Part shown: one piece after another, positions 42,855-53,050 of the stretch
Layout of the letters: every line of letters begins with the position of its first letter
Position numbering within the stretch: the stretch's first letter is position 1
Source of the DNA: Candidatus Peregrinibacteria bacterium
Lineage (GTDB): Bacteria; Patescibacteriota; Gracilibacteria; UBA1369; PNNO01
Length of the DNA: 64,000 bases
Reading direction: 5' to 3'
Assembly: GCA_016928915.1 (NCBI GenBank)
Contig: JAFGJT010000017.1
Coordinates: forward strand, 62,001-126,000
Notes under the pieces: model-generated
Told to the model about the DNA's origin: nothing
What the model saw: the letters and a program-made list of their open reading frames with translations, nothing else
Database searches by the model: none
Program-made: the position numbers and the translations under genes

Positions 42855-43997
42855 TTATTGGTTGCTATAACAACTTGTTGAATTTGGTTTGCACTCACGT
42901 CTTCCATTAGTATCTGTGTATTCGGTACATTGCCCATTATAGCAGGTGCCTAAAGGAGCACCCGTTAAACAGGGATCATTAGCATTTGCGCCAGCGATAC
43001 AGAGATTATGCCATTCAGCAGTACATCTTAGAGCGTTCTTACAATCAGCATCAATACAATCTATATAGGCATTAGCATTATTATCAACACCGTCATTGCA
43101 AATTTCTGTTTGTGGGCAAGCCGGATTGCCGTCACAATCCGCGTCATCGCAATCTGTATTCCCGTCTCCGTCATTATCAACTCCATCAACACAATTGGTT
43201 TCTATTATAACGCCCGGAGTGGTTGCGTCGCATGCCCAGCCGCCGATAGTATTTACATAACCTAAGCAGTTTGGGTCGTCGCAGTCAACTAAAGTATCTC
43301 CATCGTTATCTATGCCATCGCTGCATCCTGATGCGTGTTCGGTTTTTTCTCCTCCCACACAGGCGCAGCCGTTTCCGCATGATTGGTTATTACAGTTAGG
43401 ATCAGCGCAGTCGGTTAAGCCGTCAGCGTCGTTGTCATGGCCGTCGGCGCATCTTGTTTCTGTTTGGTATTCGCATATCATTCCGTTTGGCCCTGTATGG
43501 TTTACACAATCAAAGTCAGCGCAGTCGGTTTTGCCGTCGTTATCGTTATCTACTCCGTCGTTACATATGGTTTCGGTTGTGGGTTGTGCGTCCCCCGCAT
43601 CCGGATCGGTTGAGCCGTCGCCGGCATCCGTTTCCGCATCTCCGGCATCGGGGTCGGGCTGGCTGTCTCCTGCGTCTATGCTTCCGTCATTAATTGGTCT
43701 GTCGGATTCGACTTTTGCATCTGTTGTAGGTGCAAGTCCGCTTGCGTCAAATACGCATCCTTTTAGACCCGGAGCTGCTGCAACCAGCGTTGCCGCCGCT
43801 AAGGGGCCCGATGCGCGTTTTGCCAAACGTCCAACGCCGTATGAGGCGTCCATTATTTTTTTCGCGGCTGTGTTTATGCCGTTTCGTACAGCATTAACAG
43901 CCTTTGTAATCCAGCTTTCTTTTGCTTCAGGCTTTACAACCGTATATTCGGCGTAATCCTGGTTTTCAGGTAAATTTTTTGACATATTATGTGACAT
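42855..43997 (-). CDS. Cys-rich surface protein with five MopE-like Ca-binding repeats
   Basis: The 380-aa protein has a cytoplasmic-looking N-terminus of about 60 residues and a hydrophobic segment (GPLAAATLVAAAPGL) ending in a lipobox-like LKGC (Cys about 80). An Asp/Gly/Ala-rich low-complexity region follows. Five repeats of the form C-x-D-G-x-D-N-x4-x-x-D-C-x-D-x2-C come next, for example CNDGVDNDNDGKTDCADFDC. Such repeats bind calcium and are disulfide-linked. It is an exported or lipid-anchored protein; binding partners are unknown. The gene is convergent with the SLH protein and has its own promoter. Confidence 0.75.
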   Translation of the reverse strand: MSHNMSKNLPENQDYAEYTVVKPEAKESWITKAVNAVRNGINTAAKKIMDASYGVGRLAKRASGPLAAATLVAAAPGLKGCVFDASGLAPTTDAKVESDRPINDGSIDAGDSQPDPDAGDAETDAGDGSTDPDAGDAQPTTETICNDGVDNDNDGKTDCADFDCVNHTGPNGMICEYQTETRCADGHDNDADGLTDCADPNCNNQSCGNGCACVGGEKTEHASGCSDGIDNDGDTLVDCDDPNCLGYVNTIGGWACDATTPGVIIETNCVDGVDNDGDGNTDCDDADCDGNPACPQTEICNDGVDNNANAYIDCIDADCKNALRCTAEWHNLCIAGANANDPCLTGAPLGTCYNGQCTEYTDTNGRRECKPNSTSCYSNQ

Positions 43998-44058
43998 AAT
44001 GAGGTGAGATTAATTAAATATAATTTATAAATTGTAGAAAATCCTTTCGCGAGTAGTT

Positions 44059-44086
44059 ATAATAACAAAAAATAAAAAATTGTCAA
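44059..44086 (-). promoter_or_regulatory. Promoter of the Cys-rich protein gene
   Basis: On the minus strand, TTGACA (44081-44086), 16 nt, TATTAT (44059-44064). Confidence 0.7.
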
Positions 44087-44271
44087 GCCTTTATTGCCGT
44101 ATGATGATAAACATGTGGAGCAGCCATACGGATCCATATTATAAAACTATTTTATACCGGCTTTATTACAAAGTTGGAAATATAAATAAGAAGAATATTT
44201 TAAGAAAACTTCAGGAATTTTAAAGATTTTTTTTAAATTTATATGCTATGTTGGTTTTGCTCCCGCTATAG

Positions 44272-44300
44272 TTGCATTATTCAAATATTTCATATATACT
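44272..44300 (+). promoter_or_regulatory. Promoter of the toxin-antitoxin pair
   Basis: TTGCAT (44272-44277), 17 nt, TATACT (44295-44300). The antitoxin ATG is at 44330. Confidence 0.75.
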
Positions 44301-44329
44301 TATAGTAAGAAAATAAGTAAATAAGAAAT

Positions 44330-44560
44330 ATGAACAAAATTTTAAAAGCAACATCTCGCGGACAGATTACTTTACCTAAAACCTGGAGAGATAAAATGAA
44401 TACATCAAATTTTATTGCAACAATCGAGGAAAACAGAATTATAATCCAGCCTCTATATGAAAAAAAATCACTTGAGGATATTATTGAGGATTCTTGGAAT
44501 GAATACAAAAACGGCAAAGTGATCTCTCATGAAGAAATGATAAAAAAATATGGATTATAA
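44330..44560 (+). CDS. AbrB/SpoVT-type antitoxin
   Basis: In this 76-aa protein the N-terminus ILKATSRGQITLPKTWRDKM is the swapped-hairpin AbrB DNA-binding fold. The acidic C-terminal tail (SLEDIIEDSWNEYKNGK) would wrap the toxin. It overlaps the downstream toxin by 11 bp, and the pair has a near-consensus promoter that the antitoxin probably autorepresses. Confidence 0.85.
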   Translation: MNKILKATSRGQITLPKTWRDKMNTSNFIATIEENRIIIQPLYEKKSLEDIIEDSWNEYKNGKVISHEEMIKKYGL

Positions 44561-44822
44561 GATTACCTATACCAATTCAGCAGATAATGATCTTGCGAAG
44601 CTGGAGAAAGATTTAGCTAAAAGGATAATAACCAAGCTGAATTTTTTTCTGCAATCTAAAAACCCTTTAGAATATGCCAAAAAGCTAAAAGGGCTTAAAT
44701 TAGATACTTATAGATACAGGATTGGTGATTACAGGGTAATTTTTCGTTTAAATAAGGAAAACAATACAATCGTAATACTTGTAATTTTAAGAATTCTACA
44801 CAGAAAAAGCGTCTATAATTAA
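44550..44822 (+). CDS. RelE/ParE-family toxin
   Basis: The 90-aa protein has the RelE/ParE fold pattern: YKITYTNSADNDLAKLEKDL, then a basic central strand LKGLKLDTYRYRIGDYRVIF (about residues 47-66) with the catalytic-type Arg/Tyr residues, and a late ILRILHRKSVY. It is probably an mRNA-cleaving interferase paired with the AbrB-type antitoxin. Its stop codon overlaps the ahcY stop in a convergent arrangement. Confidence 0.85.
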   Translation: MDYKITYTNSADNDLAKLEKDLAKRIITKLNFFLQSKNPLEYAKKLKGLKLDTYRYRIGDYRVIFRLNKENNTIVILVILRILHRKSVYN

Positions 44823-46093
44823 TTTGTTCCTTCTTTCCACTCTTTTAAATACCTAACCTGCTCGGGAGTCAGTTTATCTATTTTTACACCCATAACCCCT
44901 AATTGCAGAGATGCGATTTTTTGATCGATTTCCTCGGGGAGATAATGCACGCCGGGTTTTAAGGGATTTTTTCCCTTTACCCCATTATGTTGTACTAAAT
45001 ACTCGCACGCCAGAGCCTGCCCGCAGAAGCTCATGCTCATAACCTCGCTGGGGTGCCCTTCGGCCGCGCTCAAATTAACCAAACGGCCGTCGGCGAGTAC
45101 ATACACTTCTTTTCCGTGCGCACTGCCCCGTTTTCCAAACGTATAACGCGTCATAAACGGTCTTATTTGTTTTTTTTGCGTGGCGGCCTTTTTTATGCCC
45201 GCAACATCTATTTCTATGTCAAAATGACCTGAATTTGCAAGTATTGCTCCGTTTTTCATTGTATGCACATGTTCAACGCGTATTACATGTTTGTTTCCGG
45301 TAACAGTAATAAAAATATCACCTTTTGGGGCCGCATCTTTCATAGGCATCACCCTAAAACCATCCATTTGCGCCTGAAGAGCGGGAAACGCATCAACCTC
45401 AGTTACTATTACATTGGCCCCCATGCCTTTTGCGCGCATCGCACAGCCTTTTCCGCAGTCGCCGTAGCCGGCAATAACAACTGTTTTGCCCGCAAATAAA
45501 ACATTGGTGGCGCGTATAATTCCGTTAATGGTGGACTGGCCGGTGCCGTAGTAATTATCCATCAAATGCTTGGTTTTATTATCATTTACAGCAATTATCG
45601 GATATTTTAATGCACGGTCGCGCTCCATTGCACGCAGCCTGATTATGCCTGTTGTTGTTTCTTCGCATCCGCCTATTATTTCGCGCAGCAGGGTTGGTCG
45701 TTTTAAATGTATCTGTGTAACAAGATCGCACCCGTCATCAATTGTAATATTGGGCTTTATATCAAGAACCTTGTTTAAAAATGAATAATACTCGCGTCCG
45801 GTTTCGCCCTTGTAGCCATAAGCGGCAATGCCGTCGGCTTTTAACGCTTCGGCCACGTCGTCTTGTGTTGAAAGGGGATTGCATGAAGTTATTGCAACAT
45901 TGGCGCCGCCGGCAATAAATGTGCGCACCAGCGCCGCGGTTTCTTTGGTGATATGCAGGGCCATTGCTATTTTAAGGCCTTTGAAAGGTTTTAGGCGTGC
46001 AAAGTTTTCGCGCAGTTTCATAAGCGCCCCCATGTTTTTTTCGGCCAGCTCAATATTGTTTCTGCCCTGAAGGGCTAAATTTTTTTTATTCAT
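44819..46093 (-). CDS. ahcY: Adenosylhomocysteinase
   Basis: The 424-aa enzyme hydrolyses S-adenosylhomocysteine, relieving product inhibition of methyltransferases. The start is ATG 46093 (MNKKNLALQGRNNIELAEKN). It shows ALHITKETAALVRTFIAGGA, CNPLSTQDDVAEAL, DDGCDLVTQIH (about residues 122-132), the NAD site VIAGYGDCGKGCAMRAKGMG (about 205-224) and a C-terminal GVKIDKLTPEQVRYLKEW. It is next to metK, forming a SAM-cycle pair on the minus strand. Confidence 0.95.
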   Translation of the reverse strand: MNKKNLALQGRNNIELAEKNMGALMKLRENFARLKPFKGLKIAMALHITKETAALVRTFIAGGANVAITSCNPLSTQDDVAEALKADGIAAYGYKGETGREYYSFLNKVLDIKPNITIDDGCDLVTQIHLKRPTLLREIIGGCEETTTGIIRLRAMERDRALKYPIIAVNDNKTKHLMDNYYGTGQSTINGIIRATNVLFAGKTVVIAGYGDCGKGCAMRAKGMGANVIVTEVDAFPALQAQMDGFRVMPMKDAAPKGDIFITVTGNKHVIRVEHVHTMKNGAILANSGHFDIEIDVAGIKKAATQKKQIRPFMTRYTFGKRGSAHGKEVYVLADGRLVNLSAAEGHPSEVMSMSFCGQALACEYLVQHNGVKGKNPLKPGVHYLPEEIDQKIASLQLGVMGVKIDKLTPEQVRYLKEWKEGTN

Positions 46094-46103
46094 GGAATGT
46101 TGA

Positions 46104-47270
46104 TTATTTTTTTGTTGAAGCCATTTTTTTAAGAGCTTCCGCTTTGTCGGTTCTTTCCCAGTAAAAATCCTCATCTTCCCTGCCAAAATGGCCGTAACAT
46201 GCGGTTTTGCGGTAAATGGGCCGCAATAAATTCAGCCAGCTTATTATTCCCGCAGGTGATAAATTGAATGTTTCCCAAACCAGTTCCTCGATTTTTCCCT
46301 CGGGTATTTTTTCGGTTCCGAAAGCGCTTACCTTTAAAGACAACGGATGATTGATTCCTATTGCGTACGAAAGCTGGATTTCACACTTTTTTGCCAGGCC
46401 GGCTGCAACAATGTTTTTTGCGATATACCTCGCCATGTATGTTGCGCTTCTGTCCACTTTTGTCGGATCCTTGCCCGAAAAACATCCTCCGCCGTGAGAA
46501 GCCGAACCCCCGTATGTATCGACAATTATTTTTCTGCCGGTAAGACCGGTGTCTCCCATTGGCCCTCCTATTACAAAAACCCCCGTTGGATTAATATAAT
46601 ATTTGGTTTTTTCATCAACCAGTTTTCCGCAAACAGGTTTTATTACATGCGTTTTTATATCTTTTACTATTTTTTTATGATCGGCTTCGGGATTATGCTG
46701 GGCCGAAACAACAATTTGGTCAACGCGCACGGGCTTATTGTTGCGGTATTCAATTGTCACCTGTGTTTTTCCGTCCGGTCTTAAATAGGGAATAATTTTT
46801 TTCTTGCGCACTTCAGAAAGACGCATGGCGAGTTTGTGCGCCAGTGAAATCGGCAGGGGCATAAGCTCTTTGGTTTCATCGCAGGCAAAACCTATCATGA
46901 TTCCCTGATCACCCGCCCCCAAATTTTTGCTTATCATTCGTTTTTTTCCGACACCGACCGCGATATCCGGGCTCTGCTCGTGAATTGAAGTAATCACCGA
47001 GCATGTCTCGCAGTCAAATCCGTATTTTGCCCTTGTGTAGCCTATTTCTTTAACGACTTTTCTTGCAATCACCGGGATGTCAACATAACAATCGGTTGTG
47101 ATTTCGCCCGCAATAAAAACAAGTCCCGTTGTTACAAGCGTTTCGCACGCAACGCGGGCATAAGGATCATCCTTGATAATCGCATCCAGAATCGCATCCG
47201 AAATTTGGTCCGCCATTTTATCAGGATGGCCTTCGGTAACCGATTCGGAAGTAAAAAAATGTTTATTCAT
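46104..47270 (-). CDS. metK: S-adenosylmethionine synthetase
   Basis: The 388-aa enzyme makes SAM from methionine and ATP. The start is ATG 47270 ([20 protein letters not shown]). It shows [18 protein letters not shown], the first signature [16 protein letters not shown] (about residues 115-130) and the second signature [20 protein letters not shown] (about 254-273). It lies 10 nt upstream of ahcY. It supplies the radical SAM and methyl-transfer enzymes seen elsewhere in the window (RimO, AmrS). Confidence 0.96.
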   Translation of the reverse strand: MNKHFFTSESVTEGHPDKMADQISDAILDAIIKDDPYARVACETLVTTGLVFIAGEITTDCYVDIPVIARKVVKEIGYTRAKYGFDCETCSVITSIHEQSPDIAVGVGKKRMISKNLGAGDQGIMIGFACDETKELMPLPISLAHKLAMRLSEVRKKKIIPYLRPDGKTQVTIEYRNNKPVRVDQIVVSAQHNPEADHKKIVKDIKTHVIKPVCGKLVDEKTKYYINPTGVFVIGGPMGDTGLTGRKIIVDTYGGSASHGGGCFSGKDPTKVDRSATYMARYIAKNIVAAGLAKKCEIQLSYAIGINHPLSLKVSAFGTEKIPEGKIEELVWETFNLSPAGIISWLNLLRPIYRKTACYGHFGREDEDFYWERTDKAEALKKMASTKK

Positions 47271-47350
47271 AATATTGTAGATTTTGTACGTAAACGCAAA
47301 AAGTTTATCAAAGAGTTCAAGCAAAATCCAGTTTATGTTAGACTTGTGGC

Positions 47351-48376
47351 ATGAGCATAAAAGTTCCCGAAATTTCAATAGTAATCGTAGGCTTTAAATC
47401 AAAGCAGTATCTTGATTCATGCCTTACCTCGATAAAGAGGCAGTCAATTTACAATCCCCATACCGTTGAGGTTCTATATATTGATAACGGTTCTTTTGAC
47501 GGAAGCGTCCCGATTATTCAAAGGCTTTATCCATGGGTGAGTACTGTAAGAAATATGAAAAATATCGGCTACCCCGCGGCTTTGAATATAGGAGTTCATT
47601 ACTCATCCGGAGATTATATCCTTGTTATGAATGCCGATGTTGTTTTGGAAAAAAATTATCTGGAAAACGCGCTTAAAAAAATGAAACAGGATAATCATAT
47701 AGCGGCGATAGCCTGTAAAATTTATCAGTATGATTTTACAGCTTCAGCCAAGACCTCGGTTTTTGAAACGGTCGGCATACACGCAATGTGCGACAGAGAA
47801 ATGCTTTCAGCGCGCGGGGCAAATGATTTCGGCCAGCTGGACAAACAGGAGGATATTTACAGCGTAAGGGATATATGCGCTTTTTACCGCAAGAGTTCGC
47901 TTTTGGACGTGAAAATCGGAGATGAGTATTTTGATGAAGATTTCTTTTTATACTGGGAGGATCTTGATTTGTGCTGGCGTCTGCATCTTTTTGGGTGGCG
48001 CGTTATTTACTCTCCGAGCCTTGTTTCATACCACGCCGCTGAAACAAAAAATGTGCCGCTGATTTTAAAAATCAAGGAGCGCGAGAGGGATTATTTTAAA
48101 AGAAATGAACGGTTAATGATAATAAAAAATGAATTCTGCAGAAATTGCATTGGAGATTTTTTTAATGTTTTTAAAAGGCTTTTGCGCCCAAAGGGGTTTA
48201 TGGAATTTATGCGTTTATTGCCATCAATGCTAAAAAAAAGATGGTATATTATGCGCCACAAAAGGGCTTCGGCAGCTGAAATGAAAAAGTGGTTCATAAG
48301 TTCAAAAAGCAAAAAATATTTAACATATAAAGCAAAACATCTGGAAACGTATGCGCAATTTCCTCCGACTAATTAG
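47351..48376 (+). CDS. Glycosyltransferase family 2 (rhamnosyltransferase-like)
   Basis: The 341-aa GT-A enzyme begins with [20 protein letters not shown]. Its nucleotide-sugar pocket shows [14 protein letters not shown] (about residues 40-53), [12 protein letters not shown] and the DxD-like [16 protein letters not shown] (about 89-104). The catalytic region shows [20 protein letters not shown] (about 198-217). It adds sugars to a surface glycan. Its last 26 bp overlap the sugar-transferase gene, so the two are one operon. Confidence 0.9.
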   Translation: MSIKVPEISIVIVGFKSKQYLDSCLTSIKRQSIYNPHTVEVLYIDNGSFDGSVPIIQRLYPWVSTVRNMKNIGYPAALNIGVHYSSGDYILVMNADVVLEKNYLENALKKMKQDNHIAAIACKIYQYDFTASAKTSVFETVGIHAMCDREMLSARGANDFGQLDKQEDIYSVRDICAFYRKSSLLDVKIGDEYFDEDFFLYWEDLDLCWRLHLFGWRVIYSPSLVSYHAAETKNVPLILKIKERERDYFKRNERLMIIKNEFCRNCIGDFFNVFKRLLRPKGFMEFMRLLPSMLKKRWYIMRHKRASAAEMKKWFISSKSKKYLTYKAKHLETYAQFPPTN

Positions 48377-49727
48377 CCAGAAAAAAATAGCCGTTTTAAC
48401 TCTTGTCCTTTCAGATCTCTGTGCTTTTTTTGTAAGTTTTTCAGCCGCTTATTCTTTAAGAAATTTTTTTGGCGAGTCCATACAGCCGTTTGATGTTTAT
48501 CTGCAGGCTTTTTTTGCCGCCTTTGTTTTGTTGATACTTGTATTTTATTTTTTCGGACTTTATGAACAAAAAATACGCATCGAGGGCACAAGTGAGATTT
48601 TTGCCATTATCAAAGGAGTTTTAATGGCTGCTGTTGTTTTTATGGCTGCATCTTTTATGTATAAATATGACTATTCAAGGGGCTTTGTGATTGCTCTAAT
48701 ATTCACTTCTCTTGTTTTTATTAATGTCGGCAGGCTCGCGGTGCGCATGTTTAACAGGTGGCTTGTTAAAAAGGGGCTTGGCATTACCAATGTGCTCATA
48801 ATCGGAGCCGGAAAACCGGGTAGAAAGCTTGCCGCTGAAATAAAAAGATATAACAATTTCGGATACAGGATAGTTGGTTTTTTAGATGATTCGGTTGTAA
48901 AAGAAAAATCCGTTTATCCGATACTGGGAAAAATTGATACAATGAACAGAATTATAAACGAAAAAAATATAAGCATGGTTTTTATTTCGGATCCAAACAT
49001 GCCGCATGAAAGAATGCTTTCGTTGATTTCGGGCTGCGAGAATACAAATATAAAATTCAAACTTGTTTCCAATCTATATGAAATATTAACCGGAAGTATT
49101 GATATAAGCGAAATAGAAGGCATTCCCTCAATTGATCTCGGAACCGGGAAAAAGCATTTAATCTACAAGTTTTTTAAGCGATTTTTGGATGTTGTTTTTG
49201 CGGTTTTCGGGGTCGTTTTATTCAGCTGGCTGTTTTTGTTAATGGGGTTTTTAATACGCGTTGATTCAAAAGGCAGAGCTTTCTTTAAACAAAAAAGAGT
49301 CGGTTTAAACGGCAGAATTTTTAATATGTACAAATTCAGAACCATGCATGCCGACACGAACATGTACGAAGAAGCACCCAGAAAAGCGGATGATAGAAGG
49401 ATTACGCGCATGGGCGGATTTCTGCGCAAAACCAGCCTTGATGAACTGCCACAGCTAATTAATATATTAAAGGGTGAAATGTCTTTTGTTGGGCCGCGGC
49501 CCGAAATGCCGTTTATTGTTGAAAAATATACAGAGTGGCAGAAAACAAGATTACAGGTTAAACCGGGTCTTACGGGACTATGGCAGATACTGGGCCGAAA
49601 AGATTTGCCGCTTCACGAGAATCTTGAATATGATTTTTATTATATTCAGAACCAATCGCTTTTACTGGACGTGGTTATTATGATAAAAACTGTATGGGCG
49701 GTAATAACCGGGAAAGGCGCGTTTTAA
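48351..49727 (+). CDS. Undecaprenyl-phosphate sugar phosphotransferase (WbaP-like)
   Basis: The 458-aa polyprenyl glycosylphosphotransferase starts glycan assembly on the lipid carrier. It has four N-terminal TM segments (to about residue 125) and a CoA-binding-like domain with [18 protein letters not shown] (about 142-159). A further TM helix (about 276-300) is followed by the catalytic C-terminus, with [20 protein letters not shown] and [20 protein letters not shown]. It ends with [15 protein letters not shown]. It acts with the neighbouring GT2 and ligase/polymerase. Confidence 0.93.
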   Translation: MRNFLRLISQKKIAVLTLVLSDLCAFFVSFSAAYSLRNFFGESIQPFDVYLQAFFAAFVLLILVFYFFGLYEQKIRIEGTSEIFAIIKGVLMAAVVFMAASFMYKYDYSRGFVIALIFTSLVFINVGRLAVRMFNRWLVKKGLGITNVLIIGAGKPGRKLAAEIKRYNNFGYRIVGFLDDSVVKEKSVYPILGKIDTMNRIINEKNISMVFISDPNMPHERMLSLISGCENTNIKFKLVSNLYEILTGSIDISEIEGIPSIDLGTGKKHLIYKFFKRFLDVVFAVFGVVLFSWLFLLMGFLIRVDSKGRAFFKQKRVGLNGRIFNMYKFRTMHADTNMYEEAPRKADDRRITRMGGFLRKTSLDELPQLINILKGEMSFVGPRPEMPFIVEKYTEWQKTRLQVKPGLTGLWQILGRKDLPLHENLEYDFYYIQNQSLLLDVVIMIKTVWAVITGKGAF

Positions 49728-49803
49728 GGATGCGCGCACATAAGCGCCGCCCGTCTCCCGTGCCCATTCCCCGCATTTTCTTCTTTCTTCAACTATCAAA
49801 ATC

Positions 49804-51744
49804 ATGTTAAATGTACTGACAAAAAAATGTGATACGCAGGCAAACTGGGCCGATAAAACCGCCCAATACCTTGTGTATGTTTCAGTCGTGCTTGTGCCCC
49901 TCATTTTTATGCCGAATATTAATTCGGTTTTTAGCTTTCCAAAATTATACGTGTTTAGGATTATCACTTTATTGATAATTTTTTTCTGGGGTTTCAGGGG
50001 GCTTTTATATGGCAATATAAAAATCAAATGGCATCCGTTTTTGTGGTTTTTAATTGCGTATGCCTGTATTTCGCTTATTAATACGGTTTTTACAATTAAT
50101 TTTTTTACTAGCTTCTTTGGAGATTACGGATATTTTATGGGGCTGTTAACAGTTTTAAATTTATTGTTCTGGGCTTATATAGTAATGTGCGAAATAAGCA
50201 CCCCCGAGAAAATAAAAACTCTTTTAAATTTGTCGGTTGCTGCGGCCTTTTTGGTTGCTGTCTACGGCATATTCCAACATCAGAACTGGATTGTTAATGT
50301 TTTTTCATGGAGCCAGAATCCGGCAGACAGGGTGTTTTCTACAATAGGTCATTCAAATCATACGGCCGCATACCTTGCCATGAACGTTATGATTCTTCTG
50401 GGCATGGTTCGTAATGCGCGGTTCGGCTGGAAAAAGATTTTATTATGGCTTGTGATGATGACCATTATTGCAACTATTCTGTTAACCGCTTCCAGAGGCG
50501 GAATTTTTGCATTATTCGTGGGATTTGTATGCTGGATTGTTTACGGATTTTCAAAAAAACACTTTATTAAAGAAATCGCAAAATATTTAAAAATTATTCT
50601 TGCTGTTGTTGGTATATTATTTCTGGGCGCAATTGTTTTTCGCGAACAAATTATGAATTCCGAAATAGTTAAAAGGACTTCAGAAACAATTGATTTTGTG
50701 TCAAAAGGAAATATCCCCGACAGGGTAAGCTGGTGGTACAGCTCTCTTGAAATGATTAAAGATAATCCCGTACTCGGACACGGGCTGTCAACGTTTCGGG
50801 ATGCGTACAACAAGTATCGCAGAACCGATTATAAACTTCCCGATGATCTTCAGGACGGCATTACGCCCGAAGCGGCTCATATGGAATATTTGAATATCAT
50901 GGCGACACAGGGCCTTTTGGGCTTTGCAATATATGCGGCAATGATAGCCGCTGTTTTTGTTTATGCCGGAAAATTTATGCAAAATGAAAAAGATGCTTGT
51001 AAGCGGGTGGTCTTGTTTTCGCTGGTTGCCGCATGTGTTGTTTTCTTAACTCAGGTGCTTTTTAGTTTTACGGTAATAGCAACCGGCTTTTTGTTTTTTA
51101 CTTTTATCGGGCTTATTTTTTCGGGCAATGTTCTGCCTTCATTTAAACTTACGGGGGCTTTACGCGTTACGGGTGCACTTGCGGCGATACTTATGCTCGG
51201 ATGCGGTTTGTTTTATTCCGTAACAACCCTTGCGGCTGAATTTCATTATAAACAGGCGCAGGTTCTTGCATTAAAACGTGATTACATAGCGGCTGTAGAG
51301 AGTTATAAAAAAGCCGTACACATGGTGCCTTATAATTACGAATACATGCAGGAATATGCTGATTTTATTTTTAATCTCGGAATAATGATGCCGGAATCGG
51401 CGCAGGGGGATTATCTTTATGATGCGATAAATCTGTACGATAAAGCTCTTTTAATAAATTCGAATTTTCCTTCGGCGCACGCAAATAAAGCCCTCGCAGC
51501 TTCACGCCTTGCCGATCTTAATAAAGGCAGTCCGCGGGAATTTGAAAATTATAAAAACATCGCGCTTGAAGAAATGGAAACAGCGGTTCAAACGGGAAAA
51601 AACAATCCTCTTTATCTTTATAAATACGGCAAGATGCTTTTGTTTTTTGATGATAAGGCAGCGGCAGCGGAGCAGTTTGAAAAAGTTCTCAAATTGCGAA
51701 ATCCGTATAAAGATACGAATGAATTACTTACGCAAATTTTATGA
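49804..51744 (+). CDS. O-antigen ligase/polymerase (Wzy/WaaL-like) with C-terminal TPR repeats
   Basis: The 646-aa membrane protein has about 11 TM segments in the first 470 residues. The conserved periplasmic-type loop shows RVSWWYSSLEMIKDNPVLGH, then GLSTFRDAYNKYRR and EAAHMEYLNIMATQGLLGFA (about 360-379). A tail of TPR-like helices follows (residues about 480-640, for example YIAAVESYKKAVHMVPYNYE). It polymerises or attaches surface glycan. It overlaps queG by 4 bp. Confidence 0.88.
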   Translation: MLNVLTKKCDTQANWADKTAQYLVYVSVVLVPLIFMPNINSVFSFPKLYVFRIITLLIIFFWGFRGLLYGNIKIKWHPFLWFLIAYACISLINTVFTINFFTSFFGDYGYFMGLLTVLNLLFWAYIVMCEISTPEKIKTLLNLSVAAAFLVAVYGIFQHQNWIVNVFSWSQNPADRVFSTIGHSNHTAAYLAMNVMILLGMVRNARFGWKKILLWLVMMTIIATILLTASRGGIFALFVGFVCWIVYGFSKKHFIKEIAKYLKIILAVVGILFLGAIVFREQIMNSEIVKRTSETIDFVSKGNIPDRVSWWYSSLEMIKDNPVLGHGLSTFRDAYNKYRRTDYKLPDDLQDGITPEAAHMEYLNIMATQGLLGFAIYAAMIAAVFVYAGKFMQNEKDACKRVVLFSLVAACVVFLTQVLFSFTVIATGFLFFTFIGLIFSGNVLPSFKLTGALRVTGALAAILMLGCGLFYSVTTLAAEFHYKQAQVLALKRDYIAAVESYKKAVHMVPYNYEYMQEYADFIFNLGIMMPESAQGDYLYDAINLYDKALLINSNFPSAHANKALAASRLADLNKGSPREFENYKNIALEEMETAVQTGKNNPLYLYKYGKMLLFFDDKAAAAEQFEKVLKLRNPYKDTNELLTQIL

Positions 51745-52667
51745 ATTTGAGGTCGTATGCTAAAAGTCTTGGCTTTGATATTGTTAGAATATTACCGGCT
51801 ATAAATTTGAAACGCGATGGCCGGCATCTTCAAACATGGCTTAAAAAAGGTCTTTCAGCTGATCTTGGCTACATGAAAAATCAGCCGGAGAAAAGATTTA
51901 CTCCAGCTATCAATCTTGCGGGAGCAAAAAGCATTATCTGCCTTGCAATGAATTATTTTCAGCCAATGCCATTAAAAAAAGCTGATGATAAAAACAAAAA
52001 TTATGGCCGTGTTGCGCGTTATGCATGGGGCAGGGATTATCATAAAACAATAGAAAAAAAATTAAAAAAACTGCGAAAATTTATTATCGAAAAAACCAAT
52101 GCGTCTTTAAAAGATTTTAAGCTTTATTCGGATGCCGGACCTTTTTTGGACCGTGCTTATGCGGCAAAAGCCGGAATTGGTTTTATAGGAAAAAACACAA
52201 CGCTTATTACTAAAGAATACGGTTCCTGGGTGTTTTTGGCGGAAGTAATAACAACTTTAAAACTTGATTACGATAAACAAAATCTTCGGGCTCTATCATG
52301 CGGCTCCTGCAATAAATGTATTCAAGCATGTCCGACAGGGGCTCTTATCGCTCCTTATACCCTGGATACTTCCAAGTGCATTGCATATCAGACCATTGAA
52401 AATAAAAAGAAAATTCCCGCGCATATAAGATCTAAAATGAAAAACAGAATTTTCGGCTGTGATATATGCCAGGAAGTCTGCCCGCACAACATAAGGGCAA
52501 AAACAACAAAAGTAAGCGATTTTTTAAATCACATAACCGGTCCACATCTGGATGCGGCCAAGGTAAAAAAGATGACCGAAGCCGAATTTAATAAAAAATT
52601 CGCGGGATCGCCAATAAAGAGAGCGGGTTACAAAGGCATTATAAGAAACATCAAACATATGCTATAA
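51741..52667 (+). CDS. queG: Epoxyqueuosine reductase
   Basis: The 308-aa cobalamin-dependent iron-sulfur enzyme makes queuosine from epoxyqueuosine in tRNA. It shows GRVARYAWGRDYHK, GPFLDRAYAAKAGIGFIGKN (about residues 133-152) and the two 4Fe-4S motifs CGSCNKCIQACPTGAL (about 187-202) and CDICQEVCPHN (about 240-250). The usual HEAT repeats at the C-terminus are missing, as in the shorter QueG forms. No other queuosine genes are in the window apart from the shared-pathway folE. Confidence 0.92.
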   Translation: MNLRSYAKSLGFDIVRILPAINLKRDGRHLQTWLKKGLSADLGYMKNQPEKRFTPAINLAGAKSIICLAMNYFQPMPLKKADDKNKNYGRVARYAWGRDYHKTIEKKLKKLRKFIIEKTNASLKDFKLYSDAGPFLDRAYAAKAGIGFIGKNTTLITKEYGSWVFLAEVITTLKLDYDKQNLRALSCGSCNKCIQACPTGALIAPYTLDTSKCIAYQTIENKKKIPAHIRSKMKNRIFGCDICQEVCPHNIRAKTTKVSDFLNHITGPHLDAAKVKKMTEAEFNKKFAGSPIKRAGYKGIIRNIKHML

Positions 52668-52691
52668 TTTTTCAGGTCTTAATCTCTCTGT

Positions 52692-53042
52692 ATGAAAAAA
52701 CATTTAAGTTTATTTGCAAATATTTTATTAATATTAACCGGGCTGTTGGGGCTTCGTACAATTGATCTTTCAGTTTATATTGATAATGCTCTGCTGCAGC
52801 CTTTTTATATTGTTTTCTTGATTGCGGCTCTTTACGGCCAGATAGTAAGAATCCGTGAAACTCTAAGTTTTCTTACTCCTTTTTTAAATTTAATATTCGG
52901 CATAGTGGGTTTTATTTTTATTTTTCCGTTCAAGAATGACATAGTGGGTTATGTATCGCTTGCCGCCATTATTTTTATAATGATCTGGCCCTTGGTTAAA
53001 AAAGTGATAAACAGAAAAAAAATCGTTACAATTAAAGTGTAA
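52692..53042 (+). CDS. Small membrane protein, function unknown
   Basis: The 116-aa protein has four predicted hydrophobic segments (about residues 7-25, 36-52, 60-80 and 84-104) and a basic C-terminus. No motif is recognised. It sits between queG and the radical SAM gene amrS, 8 nt upstream of the latter, so it may be co-transcribed. Confidence 0.6.
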   Translation: MKKHLSLFANILLILTGLLGLRTIDLSVYIDNALLQPFYIVFLIAALYGQIVRIRETLSFLTPFLNLIFGIVGFIFIFPFKNDIVGYVSLAAIIFIMIWPLVKKVINRKKIVTIKV

Positions 53043-53050
53043 ACGGATAC

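Larger units (their letters stand above)
43998..44329. other. Intergenic region with two divergent promoters
   Basis: The 332 bp hold the minus-strand promoter of the Cys-rich protein (44059-44086) and the plus-strand promoter of the toxin-antitoxin pair (44272-44300). Between about 44100 and 44260 I see nothing I can name. Confidence 0.6.

Noticed and set aside
43312-43956. Long plus-strand ORF opposite the MopE-like protein
   Set aside because: The minus-strand frame has repeated Cys/Asp motifs and a promoter; the plus-strand product is low-complexity Ser/Pro shadow.
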